Of a stretch of 64,000 nucleotides of DNA, positions 49,940 through 58,720 are shown one piece after another. Source of the stretch: JBNKHG01 sp050290225 (GTDB lineage Bacteria > Pseudomonadota > Gammaproteobacteria > Pseudomonadales > Cellvibrionaceae). Under the pieces are notes generated by a model that did not search any database, had not been told where the DNA came from, and saw nothing but the letters and a program-made list of their open reading frames with translations. The stretch's first letter is position 1, and each line of letters starts with the position of its first letter. The DNA lies in the NCBI GenBank assembly GCA_050290225.1, contig JBNKHG010000052.1, positions 1 through 64,000 on the forward strand, given 5' to 3'. Both the position numbers and the translations under genes were made by a program.

Positions 49940-49986
49940 CTATCCATGGTGTGACTATCCATGGCGTGACTATCCATGGCGTGACA
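49927..49986. repeat. Four 15-bp tandem repeats over a stop codon
   Basis: Unit ATCCATGGCGTGACT occurs four times, with one change in unit 2 and one in unit 4. The HAD gene TGA (49937-49939) is in unit 1, and because the unit is five codons long the same TGA recurs in frame in each copy, giving stacked stops. Each unit also carries an NcoI-type CCATGG palindrome. Confidence 0.92.
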
Positions 49987-50032
49987 ATGGTCGGGCAGCT
50001 CTGGGACACAGGGGGGCGCTAGCGGCGGGGCG

Positions 50033-50983
50033 TTAAGCGGTTGCCGGATCAATTTCGTTCATCAGCTCATCCAAAAACAACCTGATCAATACTTTTTTAT
50101 CGTCGCCTCTGCGAATGATAACGGCGTTGTCCATGGTGTAACTCAAGTCAGGTAGGACCAGCTTTTTCAGTCTGCCTGCCTCGATCCACTTCTGCGCATA
50201 ATAGTCAGGCAGAAAACCTACGTAGGTACCGGACAAAATCATCAGCAACCGGCCTGACATATGGTTGGCCACGGCTTTGGAGTGAAACAGATTGTAGCGC
50301 TGTACGACTTCAGGGCTGAAGGTGTAGCTGCTGCCCACCAGATCGTATTTTACGATCTCATCGAGACTGAACCGGTCCGGGGATGCATGAAACAGCGGAT
50401 GGCTATCGCTGCAGTACAGGCTGGTCCGGTGTTGATAGATGGGCAGGTATTCCAGTCCCGGGCGCTTGAGCAACACCACATTGATGCCCAGGTCCGCATG
50501 GCCGTTCAGGATGTCCAGGTCGACCTCGTTGGGGGAGTGGGCCACCACTTCCAGGTTGACGTTGGGGGCCTGGGCGCGAAAACGGGCGATGGCCGGGACC
50601 AGGTCGATCTGCGGGATTTCCAGCAAGTCATCGGGCAGGGCGATACGCAGTTTGCCGGTCAACTGTGACTGGATCGCATTGACCCGGTTGCGAAACTGAT
50701 CCAGGTAGTTGAACAACTCGCAGATAGCGGCGTAGACCTCTTCGCCCTGATCGGTCAGGGAAAAGCCGGAGCGGCCGCGACCCCGGTTACAGAGCACCAT
50801 GCCCAGGCGGGCCTCCAGGTCCGACATATGTATGCTGATGGTGGAGCGGTTGATATTCAGTACCACCTCTGCGGCGCTGTAACCCCCGCATTCCACCACC
50901 GCCTTGAAGATTCGCAGCAGGCGAAAGTCGAGATCACTCAATTGGCCGCTCAGGCCGGTTTTGGCGGATTTCATGGCGTGCAT
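50033..50983 (-). CDS. LysR-type regulator divergent from transaminase
   Basis: A 316-residue LysR protein: helix-turn-helix in FKAVVECGGYSAAEVVLNINRSTISIHM followed by LEARLGMVLCNRGRGRSGFSLTDQGEEVY. The effector domain is typical. It is divergent from the omega-amino acid:pyruvate transaminase gene over a 353-bp AT-rich region, so it likely controls that gene and the following aldehyde dehydrogenase. Effector unknown; a beta-amino acid, aspartate or semialdehyde is possible from context. Confidence 0.9.
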   Translation of the reverse strand: MHAMKSAKTGLSGQLSDLDFRLLRIFKAVVECGGYSAAEVVLNINRSTISIHMSDLEARLGMVLCNRGRGRSGFSLTDQGEEVYAAICELFNYLDQFRNRVNAIQSQLTGKLRIALPDDLLEIPQIDLVPAIARFRAQAPNVNLEVVAHSPNEVDLDILNGHADLGINVVLLKRPGLEYLPIYQHRTSLYCSDSHPLFHASPDRFSLDEIVKYDLVGSSYTFSPEVVQRYNLFHSKAVANHMSGRLLMILSGTYVGFLPDYYAQKWIEAGRLKKLVLPDLSYTMDNAVIIRRGDDKKVLIRLFLDELMNEIDPATA

Positions 50984-51336
50984 ATCACCTTTGCAGCTAA
51001 TATTGGAAAATATAACTAATAATTATGAGTTTGTCGGTTTTTGATTTCTCTATACCTGGGCGTCGTCACAAGAGTGTCATTGCGAAAACGGCGAAGCAAT
51101 CCAGTACCACTGCTTTTGAAATATAACTAAAACCTAGATTTTAAAGAAATATATAGAGTTTTTACGCGCTTCGCCAGGTTCCGCGCAAAGGCGAGTGGCT
51201 GCAGCGATGCCGGGGTAGAGGGGCGCGTTTTTTCATTGTTTGAAAAAATCAAATTAATGATTGAAACATTCTCATTTTTGAGTCTCTTGCCGCACATCAT
51301 AATAGGGCAATCCGACAGTTACCGGGAGCCCGAATC
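50984..51336. other. Divergent regulatory region
   Basis: 353 bp between the LysR gene and the transaminase gene, mostly AT-rich with expected promoters for both. At 51073-51105 is GTCATTGCG...GCGAAGCAATCC-like sequence with inverted ATTGC/GCAAT arms, resembling a widespread short palindromic repeat seen in many genomes. No gene is supported. Confidence 0.5.
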
Positions 51337-52659
51337 ATGAGCCAATCTTTCAATACCGACGCCTTTTGGATGCCGTTTACCGCCAATCGCGCCTTTAAAG
51401 CCGATCCGCGCATTGTCGCTTCCGCCGAAGGCGTGATGCTCACCAGCCAGGATGGTCGGCAGGTGATCGACGCCACCGCCGGTCTCTGGTGCACCAACGC
51501 CGGCCACTGTCGTGCCGAAATCGCCGATGCGGTCAATCAGCAATTGCGTACCCTGGATTTCACTTCCATTTTCAATTTCGGTCACGAAATCGGTTTTGAA
51601 TATGCCGAGCGCCTGGTAAAGCACGCCCCCGAGGGCATCAATCACGTGTTCTTCGGTAACTCCGGTTCGGAGGCGGTGGAAACGGCGTTGAAGTTGGCGC
51701 TGCAGTACTGGAATGTCCAGGGCAAGGGCGAGAAGAAACGTTTTATCGGTCGCCAGAAGGGGTATCACGGCGTCAACTTTGGCGGCATCTCCGTGGGTGG
51801 ACTGACGCCCAACTTCAAAAACTTCGGCCAGTGGTTGATGGTGGATCACCTGCGCCATACCCTGGATATCGAGCGCAACGCGTTTAGCAAGGGGCTACCG
51901 GAGCAGGGTGTGGAGTGGGCGGAAGAACTGGATGAGTTGATCCAGTTTCACGGCGCCGACACCATCGCCGCGGTAATCGTCGAACCCATCGCCGGCGCCG
52001 GCGGTGTGATCATGCCGCCCAAGGGCTACCTGCAGCGTCTGCGGCAGATCTGTAACCAGCACAATATTCTGCTGATCTTCGACGAGGTGATCACCGGTTG
52101 GGGTCGTACCGGTGAGGCCTTCGCCGCCACCGAGTTTGATGTCACCCCGGATCTGATTACCTCTGCCAAGGGGATTTCCAACGCCACTGTGCCCCTGTCG
52201 GCGGTGTTCGTCAGCGACCGGATCTACGACACCTGCATGGAGAAGGCCCAGGGCCCGGTAGAGTTCTACCATGGCTATACCTATTCCTGCCACCCGGTGG
52301 CTTGTGCCGCCGGCATGGCGACCCTCGATATCTACGAGCGCGAAGGTTTGCTGACGCGGGCCAAGACAGAGGGTGAAATCGGTCAGTACTGGCAGCAGGC
52401 CCTGCACAGCCTGGCAGACATGCCCCAGGTGAGGGATGTGCGCAACTACGGACTGCTGGGGGCCGTCGAACTCAAGGCGCCCGCTGGCCAGGCGGGTATG
52501 GCTGGCGCCAAGGCCCTGCCTCTGGCCTGGGAAAAGGGCGTGATGGTGCGAGGCATCGGCGACGCCATCTGTATGTCTCCGCCGTTGATTATCGAAAAAC
52601 CCGAGATCGACACCATCGCCGGTGTGTTGCGCGAAGTGATTCCGCAAATCTGTCAGTGA
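51337..52659 (+). CDS. Omega-amino acid (beta-alanine):pyruvate transaminase
   Basis: A 440-residue class III PLP transaminase. It resembles the beta-alanine:pyruvate aminotransferase group: FWMPFTANRAFKADPRIV at the N-terminus, FFGNSGSEAVETALK, YHGVNFGGISVGG, IFDEVITGWGRTGEAF and the PLP lysine in ITSAKGISNATVPL. Expected to convert beta-alanine (or taurine) and pyruvate to malonate semialdehyde (or sulfoacetaldehyde) and alanine. GGGAG lies before the ATG. The gene is 41 bp from an acylating aldehyde dehydrogenase and divergent from a LysR gene. Substrate preference cannot be settled from sequence. Confidence 0.88.
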   Translation: MSQSFNTDAFWMPFTANRAFKADPRIVASAEGVMLTSQDGRQVIDATAGLWCTNAGHCRAEIADAVNQQLRTLDFTSIFNFGHEIGFEYAERLVKHAPEGINHVFFGNSGSEAVETALKLALQYWNVQGKGEKKRFIGRQKGYHGVNFGGISVGGLTPNFKNFGQWLMVDHLRHTLDIERNAFSKGLPEQGVEWAEELDELIQFHGADTIAAVIVEPIAGAGGVIMPPKGYLQRLRQICNQHNILLIFDEVITGWGRTGEAFAATEFDVTPDLITSAKGISNATVPLSAVFVSDRIYDTCMEKAQGPVEFYHGYTYSCHPVACAAGMATLDIYEREGLLTRAKTEGEIGQYWQQALHSLADMPQVRDVRNYGLLGAVELKAPAGQAGMAGAKALPLAWEKGVMVRGIGDAICMSPPLIIEKPEIDTIAGVLREVIPQICQ

Positions 52660-52700
52660 GCGATTGTGCCTGCAAGCGTTGAATAATTGGAGAAAACCTG

Positions 52701-54062
52701 ATGATCGACAATATCGATGACATGATCGCCAAAGCCAGGACCGCCCAGCGGGTGATTGAACATTACACCCAGGAGCAGGTGGATGCCCTGGTGCGCGCCG
52801 TGGGAAAACGGGTGTTCGACAATGCCGAAGAGCTGGCGATCGACACCTACGAAGAAACCCGGATGGGCAATGTCCACGACAAGACACTGAAAAACCAGGG
52901 GAAGGCCCGCAATGTCTGGAATTACCTGAAAGACAAGAGATCCGTCGGCATTATCGAACCCAGGGGCAGCGACGGTATGATCACCATCGCCAAACCCGTG
53001 GGGGTGGTGGGGGCGGTAACCCCAACCACCAGCCCGGTGATGACCATTATGTGCAACGCCATGTTCGCCTTTAAGGGGGCCAATGCCCTGATTGTGGCGC
53101 CCCATCCCCGTGCCAAGGCCACCACCGCCAAGACTGTGGATATGATCAACGCCGATCTGAAAAAGCTGGGTGCTCCCGATAACCTGCTGCAATGTATTCG
53201 CGAACCTTCCATTCCCCTGACCAACAAACTGATGGCCTCGGTGGATGTGCTGGTGGCCACCGGTGGGCCGGCCATGGTGGCGGCGGCCTACAGCAGCGGC
53301 AAACCCTCTTTCGGCGTTGGTGCCGGTAATGTGCAAACCATTATCGATGACGATGTCGACTATAGGGAGGCGGCCAATAAAATCATTACCGGTCGCGCAT
53401 TCGACAACGGCATCATCTGTTCCGGTGACCAGAGTGTTATCGCACCGAGCAAGGATTTTGACAAAGTGGTGGAGGCTTTTAAGGAGAAGGGTGCCCACTA
53501 CATCGAGGACCAGGCCGCAGTCGATAGATTTCGCGCCGTGCTGTTCGAAAACGGCTACACCGCTGCCGGGGTGGTCGGTCAGAGCGTGCAGACCGTGGCG
53601 GAAAAAGCCGGTGTGCCCGTGCCCGAAGGTACTCGCGCGATTCTGCTGAAGTCCAACGGCGAAGCCGATGACCCGCTGCGCAGTGAGAAAATGTGCCCGG
53701 TGCTGGCGATCTTCGAATACCACACCCTGGACGAGGCCATTGAGATTGCCCGCGCCAACCTGGAGATCAAGGGCAAGGGCCATACCTGTGCCATCCACTC
53801 CAACAATGACGAACATATCGCCCGACTGGGCCTGGCATTGCCGGTGAGTCGTGTGGCGGTCAACGAGCCGGGTTCGCTGTCGGTGGGGGGGTCACTGAAA
53901 AACGGCTTTGTACCCACCGGTACCCTGGGTTGTGGCTCCTGGGGAAACAACTCCATCTCTGAGAATTTCAGCTACAAGCATATGATCAATACGCAACGTA
54001 TTGGTTATACCGTGGCGGATAAACCGGTGCCTACTGACGAGGAGATCTGGAGCGAATCGTAA
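52701..54062 (+). CDS. CoA-acylating aldehyde dehydrogenase (SauS/SucD-like)
   Basis: A 453-residue acylating aldehyde dehydrogenase of the type that includes sulfoacetaldehyde dehydrogenase SauS, succinate-semialdehyde dehydrogenase SucD and EutE. Catalytic Cys is in NGIICSGDQSVI; the CoA/NAD region includes KPVGVVGAVTPTTSPVMT and VLVATGGPAMVAAA. Would oxidise the aldehyde made by the preceding transaminase to an acyl-CoA: malonyl-CoA from malonate semialdehyde, or sulfoacetyl-CoA if the amine is taurine. GGAG ribosome site; co-operonic with the transaminase and convergent with the PanP gene. Confidence 0.88.
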   Translation: MIDNIDDMIAKARTAQRVIEHYTQEQVDALVRAVGKRVFDNAEELAIDTYEETRMGNVHDKTLKNQGKARNVWNYLKDKRSVGIIEPRGSDGMITIAKPVGVVGAVTPTTSPVMTIMCNAMFAFKGANALIVAPHPRAKATTAKTVDMINADLKKLGAPDNLLQCIREPSIPLTNKLMASVDVLVATGGPAMVAAAYSSGKPSFGVGAGNVQTIIDDDVDYREAANKIITGRAFDNGIICSGDQSVIAPSKDFDKVVEAFKEKGAHYIEDQAAVDRFRAVLFENGYTAAGVVGQSVQTVAEKAGVPVPEGTRAILLKSNGEADDPLRSEKMCPVLAIFEYHTLDEAIEIARANLEIKGKGHTCAIHSNNDEHIARLGLALPVSRVAVNEPGSLSVGGSLKNGFVPTGTLGCGSWGNNSISENFSYKHMINTQRIGYTVADKPVPTDEEIWSES

Positions 54063-54119
54063 TCGGTCGATTTGAAAATGATGGGGACGGGCACGTCCCT
54101 GGCGCTTTTTTGAACCCGG

Positions 54120-55760
54120 CTAAATGACTGCCAGCTGCTTTAATTTGTCCATCTCCTCAGCCAGTTCGGCCGAGTTCGCCAGCGCTACCTGTTCAGCCAA
54201 AACCGCGGCCAGGGTTTTCTCGGTGGTCAGCGGATTGGCCAGCACCACGCGGAAAACAGTAATGGTATCGCCCTGATAGCAACCGGGGCTGAGGCGGGTA
54301 CGGGAGACAAAAGACTTACCCGCCGCCCGTTGGCTTTTTTGCAGCTGGCGGGTGATGTTGTCCAGCAATCCGTTGATGGCCTTCCGTTTTTCCGCGTTGG
54401 CGGTTTTCAGCGCTGCTTTCACCTCAGCCGGAATATAGCGGTAGGCGAGAATATTGAGTGTGGGCTGGGCCACCAGTTCAAAGTCCGGGTGGTTCCGGAT
54501 TTGTGTGGCAAAGCTTTGGGCGCGATCGATGTTCAGGTCGATCAGGATCTCATAGCCCTTGCGGCCGATAATATGAAAACCCGCGTGCACCAGCATGGCC
54601 ATGCCCGGGCGTGAGCCCTCCAGGGTGCGGCTGCCCAGGTCCTTGGAGCCTCTGCGAATAATATATTCGGCATGGTGTTCGACGGCGGCCAGAGCGGCGG
54701 GATCGCGGAACAGGACCATTCCTGCCCCCATGGGCACGTACAGCTGCTTGTGGGCGTCGATGGTGACCGAGTCTGCCCGCTCGATGCCTTCCAGTAGCGG
54801 GCGGTATTTTTCCGAGAACAGGGTCGGCCCTCCCCACGCGGCGTCCACATGGAAGTGAGCGCCGAAATCGGCGGCGATATCGGCCATACGGCCCAGGTCG
54901 TCGACACTGCCGGTCTCGGTGGTGCCGGCGATTCCGACAATGGCCATCACCTTGATTTTGCGCTTTTGTAATTGTTCACAGGTCGCCCGCAGCGCGTCCA
55001 GGCTGATGCGGTTATCGTCGTCGGTCTCGATGGCGATCAGGTTGTCGCGACCGATCCCCAGCAGGTCGATGGCCTTGCCGAAGGAATAGTGCCCACGGCG
55101 GGAGATCAGCACCGCCATTCCCTCATGGCCACTGTGACGCAGGGCGGCTGCGATGCCTTCGCGGGCGATACCGCCAAAACCGTCCCCCGGACCGAACTGC
55201 CGATTGCGGGCTGCCCAGAGGGCGGTGATGTTGGCGATGGTACCACCGGAGCAGAATGCTCCCAGGGCGTGATTGCGGTCGTGCATCCATTCGCCGTAAA
55301 AGTCGTCGCTGCACTGGTAAATCAGGTGGTGGAGCATGGCCAACACCTGGCGCTCCAGGGGCGTAAAGGCCTTGGATGTTTCAATTTTGACCAGGTTCTG
55401 GTTGAGCGCCATCATGATTTTTGACAGCGGTAGCATAAAGTAGGGCAGGGGCGCGGCCATATGGCCGATAAAGCCGGGGGCGGCAGTGTGCACCGACTGG
55501 GCCACCAGCTTCTCCAACAGGAAGTCGGTGTACTCGGATACGAAACAGGGGTTCTCGGGGATGTTGGCGTCGGAAAAATCGCTTTCGATTTCCGCCAGGT
55601 TTTTTTCCAGGGCCACAATCCGATCACGCAGGAAACCCGCCAGGTTATCGGAGATCTCCCGATCGATGCCCCCGAGGGTGGAATCGGGGGCTTCGGGTAC
55701 CGTGAAAATACGGTACATATTCTCCAGGCTGGCTGTGGCGCTCGAGGGCTTGGGGCTCAT
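54120..55760 (-). CDS. panP: PanP-like pyridoxal-dependent aspartate 1-decarboxylase
   Basis: A 546-residue PLP decarboxylase of the group II/glutamate decarboxylase fold, matching the PanP subfamily by MYRIFTVPEAPDSTLGGI, VAQSVHTAAPGFIGHMA, KIETSKAFTPLERQV and the PLP Lys in IDAHKQLYVPMGAG. PanP makes beta-alanine from aspartate. The open frame continues 58 codons further upstream into the heptad repeat; the ATG at 55760 starts the conserved region and is preferred. It is in a minus-strand run of XRE regulator, asparaginase, aldehyde dehydrogenase and this gene, and faces the transaminase operon. Confidence 0.85.
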   Translation of the reverse strand: MSPKPSSATASLENMYRIFTVPEAPDSTLGGIDREISDNLAGFLRDRIVALEKNLAEIESDFSDANIPENPCFVSEYTDFLLEKLVAQSVHTAAPGFIGHMAAPLPYFMLPLSKIMMALNQNLVKIETSKAFTPLERQVLAMLHHLIYQCSDDFYGEWMHDRNHALGAFCSGGTIANITALWAARNRQFGPGDGFGGIAREGIAAALRHSGHEGMAVLISRRGHYSFGKAIDLLGIGRDNLIAIETDDDNRISLDALRATCEQLQKRKIKVMAIVGIAGTTETGSVDDLGRMADIAADFGAHFHVDAAWGGPTLFSEKYRPLLEGIERADSVTIDAHKQLYVPMGAGMVLFRDPAALAAVEHHAEYIIRRGSKDLGSRTLEGSRPGMAMLVHAGFHIIGRKGYEILIDLNIDRAQSFATQIRNHPDFELVAQPTLNILAYRYIPAEVKAALKTANAEKRKAINGLLDNITRQLQKSQRAAGKSFVSRTRLSPGCYQGDTITVFRVVLANPLTTEKTLAAVLAEQVALANSAELAEEMDKLKQLAVI

Positions 55761-55831
55761 CTTACTGCGGGTTTCCGGGCATAGGGGAGGCAGAGTATGC
55801 CGAAAGCCGGCTTGGGCGGCAATGGTTGGTG

Positions 55832-55887
55832 TAGGTTGTAAGTTGTAAGTTGTAAGTTGTAAGCTGCAAGCTATAAGCCGCAAGCTG
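55832..55887. repeat. Heptad repeats, direct orientation
   Basis: Eight 7-bp units of the types TAAGTTG, TAAGCTG and CAAGCTG. They lie inside the upstream extension of the panP frame. The inverse-orientation block begins 66 bp away at 55954. Confidence 0.85.
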
Positions 55888-55953
55888 TAAACCAACCCCC
55901 AATTTTTCCAGATAAACATAAACCAGTTTAGCATTTATCCAAAAAAGCATAGG

Positions 55954-56058
55954 AGCTGACAGCTTACCGCTTACCGCTTACCGCTTGCAGCTTGCAGCTT
56001 GCAGCTTACCGCTTGCAGCTTGCAGCTTACCGCTTGCAGCTTGCAGCTTACCGCTTAC
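55954..56058. repeat. Heptad repeats, inverse orientation, ending at a stop codon
   Basis: Fifteen 7-bp units of the types AGCTTAC, CGCTTAC, AGCTTGC and CGCTTGC. The last unit includes the TAA of the aldehyde dehydrogenase gene (56055-56057). With the block at 55832-55887 it forms an inverted arrangement. Confidence 0.88.
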
Positions 56059-57482
56059 ATCTCATACCCCATCACCGACTTGATTTCGAGGAAATCCTCA
56101 AACCCGTGAGCGCCCCACTCGCGGCCATTGCCGGACTGTTTGTAGCCGCCGAAAGGCGCATTGAAGTCCCATGGCGCGCCATTGAGATGCACCATCCCGG
56201 TACGCAGTCTGGAGGCCACACGGCGGGCGCGGTCCTGGTCGCCGCCCTGTACGTAGCCGGAAAGTCCGTAGACGGTGTCGTTGGCGATCTCAATGGCCTG
56301 TTCGTCGCCGCGGTAGGGAATCATGCAGAGTACCGGCCCAAAGATCTCTTCGCGGGCAATCGTCATATCGTTAGAGACATTGGCGAAGATAGTGGGCTTG
56401 ACGAAGTAACCTTTCTCCAGCCCCTCGGGTTTGCCGGTGCCGCCATAGATCAGCTCGCCACCCTCGTCGATGCCCTGCTGGATCAGTCCCTGGATCTTGT
56501 TGTACTGGGTCTCGCTGACCACCGGGCCCATGGTGGTGCCTTCGGTCCTGGGATTCCCCACCACCACCCGGTCGGCGGCATTTTGCGCATGGGCCATCGC
56601 TTCATCCATCAGGGTGGCGGGTACCAGCATCCGGGTCGGCGCGTTACAGGACTGGCCGCTGTTGGTAAAACACTGAAGCACACCACGGGTAACGGCTTTT
56701 TTCAGGTCGGCGTCGTCGAGAATGATATTGGCGGACTTGCCCCCCAGTTCCTGGGCCACGCGCTTGACGGTATCGGCGGCGGCCTTGGCCACCTGCACAC
56801 CGGCGCGGGTGGAACCGGTAAAGGACACCATATCCACGTCAGGGTGGGCCGCCAGGGGGGCACCCACGCCCGGACCGTCGCCGTTGACCATATTGTAAAC
56901 CCCGGCGGGAATGCCGGCTTCGTGCACCATTTCACTGAACAGATAGGCGGACAGGGGAGCGATCTCACTGGGCTTCAACACCATGGTGCAACCGGTTGCC
57001 AGTGCCGGCGCCACTTTGCAGGTGATTTGGTTGATGGGCCAGTTCCAGGGCGTGATCAGTCCGCAGACGCCGACAGGTTCCCTGAGCAGGGTGGTGCTGC
57101 CCAGTTTTTCCTCGAACTGATAGCTTTTCAGCGCCTTGAGAGCCGTGGCGATATGCCCAGTGCCACAAGCGGCCTGGGCTTCGGTGGCCAGGCTCATGGG
57201 TGCGCCCATTTCATCGGAAATGGCCTGGGCCATCTCATCGTAGCGGGATTTGTACACTGTCAACAGATTTTCCAGCAGGGCCACACGCTCGTCGCGACTG
57301 GATTGGCCAAACTCGTCGAACGCTTGCCTGGCCGCGACCACGGCATTGTCGACATCGGTGGCATTGCCAAGGCTGATGGTGGCGATCACTTCCTCAGTGG
57401 CCGGGTTCAGCACATCAAAAGGCGTGGGATTGTCCGGCTCTACCCAGGCGCCATTGATATAGAACTGGTTGCAGCTTTTCAT
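56055..57482 (-). CDS. NAD(P)-dependent aldehyde dehydrogenase
   Basis: About 475 residues of the ALDH superfamily: PWNWPINQITCKVAPALATGC, catalytic Glu in AQELGGKSANIILDD, catalytic Cys in FTNSGQSCNAPTRML and the EEIFGPVLCMIPY segment. Non-acylating type that turns aldehydes into acids. The frame extends upstream to 57533; GGGAG nine bases before the ATG at 57482 (MKSCNQFYINGAW) selects this start. Between panP and asparaginase in the minus-strand run. It could handle malonate semialdehyde or another aldehyde in the pathway; substrate unknown. Confidence 0.88.
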   Translation of the reverse strand: MKSCNQFYINGAWVEPDNPTPFDVLNPATEEVIATISLGNATDVDNAVVAARQAFDEFGQSSRDERVALLENLLTVYKSRYDEMAQAISDEMGAPMSLATEAQAACGTGHIATALKALKSYQFEEKLGSTTLLREPVGVCGLITPWNWPINQITCKVAPALATGCTMVLKPSEIAPLSAYLFSEMVHEAGIPAGVYNMVNGDGPGVGAPLAAHPDVDMVSFTGSTRAGVQVAKAAADTVKRVAQELGGKSANIILDDADLKKAVTRGVLQCFTNSGQSCNAPTRMLVPATLMDEAMAHAQNAADRVVVGNPRTEGTTMGPVVSETQYNKIQGLIQQGIDEGGELIYGGTGKPEGLEKGYFVKPTIFANVSNDMTIAREEIFGPVLCMIPYRGDEQAIEIANDTVYGLSGYVQGGDQDRARRVASRLRTGMVHLNGAPWDFNAPFGGYKQSGNGREWGAHGFEDFLEIKSVMGYEM

Positions 57483-57529
57483 CTTTATCATCTCCCGGGT
57501 GGATTGCCCTGTTGTTGTGCTGGTTCGTT

Positions 57530-57581
57530 GCATTAAATCGTTGTATTAAATCATTGAATTAAGTCGCTGTGTTGAATCGTC
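57530..57581. repeat. Four degenerate 13-bp repeats
   Basis: Four 13-bp units related to GTATTAAATCGTT in the leader of the aldehyde dehydrogenase gene: two close copies followed by two more diverged ones. Similar in nature to the 15-bp arrays elsewhere in the window. Confidence 0.7.
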
Positions 57582-57611
57582 GCCTCAAAAAAGGTGAGAC
57601 AAGTATAGTCT

Positions 57612-58685
57612 CTAACGTGTGATTTCATTGCACACCGGCTCACTCAGTAATTGCGGCAATCCGGCCCGGCGTTCCGCACTGCCCAGGGCCCACATTAGCT
57701 TGGTGGTAGCCGCTTCCGGCGTCATATCACGACCGTCGACAATGTAGGGGGAGCGCAGGTTTTTTGCAGCGGCATAGCGTTGCAGATCCAGGCTGCCGGT
57801 CAATACGTCGGTGACGATCACGGCACACTTAAAACGATCCCGGGTCTGTCGTTGAGCCTGTTCGATCACCGCGGAAAGGTTAAAACTGTCCGGTGCAGTG
57901 CCGCTGCCGAATACACGCAACACCAGGCCTTCGATATCCGTCGCTGTCAGTATCTGCAGCAACAGGCTGCCTTCCAGGCCCGGGTTTAAATTCATGCTAA
58001 GCACCTTGGGACAAAAACCGAGACTGTTTTCATTCAAGGGAAGCGACGGGGGCGGAGTCTTGCAAAGCTGTTCTTTATAGATCAAGGGCGTGGGGAACAG
58101 CTCCCCCAGAATCGGGGCATTGGGGGTGGAAAAACCGATGGCGGAGCGCGTACTGGATTTGCGCGCCCGGTTGCCGCGAAGCAGTTGCCCGGCAAAACAG
58201 ATCATCACTTCGCTCAAGACGGGCAGACTCTTGCCCGACTGCTCGGCCACGTACAATGCCAGGCGCAGATTCTGCAGGCCGTCACTGCCGGGCTGACTCA
58301 AGGGGACCTGGGCGCCGGTCAACACCACCGGCTTGCGGTTGGCGGCCAGGCAAAAGGACAGGGCCGAGGCGGTATAGGCCATGGTATCGGTGCCGTGCAG
58401 GATCACAAAGCCGTCGTAGTCGTGGTTGTGGCGTATGACCATGGCCGCCATGGCATCCCAGTGGCCGGGACCGATGGCACTGGAGTCCGCCGTACTCAGA
58501 ACCTGCCCATCGGGCGTGGTCAGTGGCAGGATGTCGAAACCGGCGTTCAGATCAGGCGTCAATTGCCGGATCAGTTCGCCCAGCTGCTCGCCGCTGCCCG
58601 ACCGTAGTTGATTATCGGCGCTGGTGGTCATGGTGATGGTGCCACCGGTATTGATAACCAGGATGCTGTTAGGGATTTGGGTCAT
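57612..58685 (-). CDS. L-asparaginase, type I-like
   Basis: A 357-residue asparaginase of the bacterial type I/II fold: first active-site Thr in INTGGTITM, second in ILHGTDTMAYTASAL, and VVLTGAQVPLSQPGSDG. No signal peptide, so cytoplasmic. Hydrolyses asparagine to aspartate and ammonia, supplying the substrate of the PanP decarboxylase encoded two genes downstream. Length is normal for the type with a C-terminal domain. It follows the XRE-cupin regulator by 35 bp. Confidence 0.9.
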   Translation of the reverse strand: MTQIPNSILVINTGGTITMTTSADNQLRSGSGEQLGELIRQLTPDLNAGFDILPLTTPDGQVLSTADSSAIGPGHWDAMAAMVIRHNHDYDGFVILHGTDTMAYTASALSFCLAANRKPVVLTGAQVPLSQPGSDGLQNLRLALYVAEQSGKSLPVLSEVMICFAGQLLRGNRARKSSTRSAIGFSTPNAPILGELFPTPLIYKEQLCKTPPPSLPLNENSLGFCPKVLSMNLNPGLEGSLLLQILTATDIEGLVLRVFGSGTAPDSFNLSAVIEQAQRQTRDRFKCAVIVTDVLTGSLDLQRYAAAKNLRSPYIVDGRDMTPEAATTKLMWALGSAERRAGLPQLLSEPVCNEITR

Positions 58686-58720
58686 GGTTGAAGGTTCCGT
58701 CCATTGGTTGCAGATAGGGA

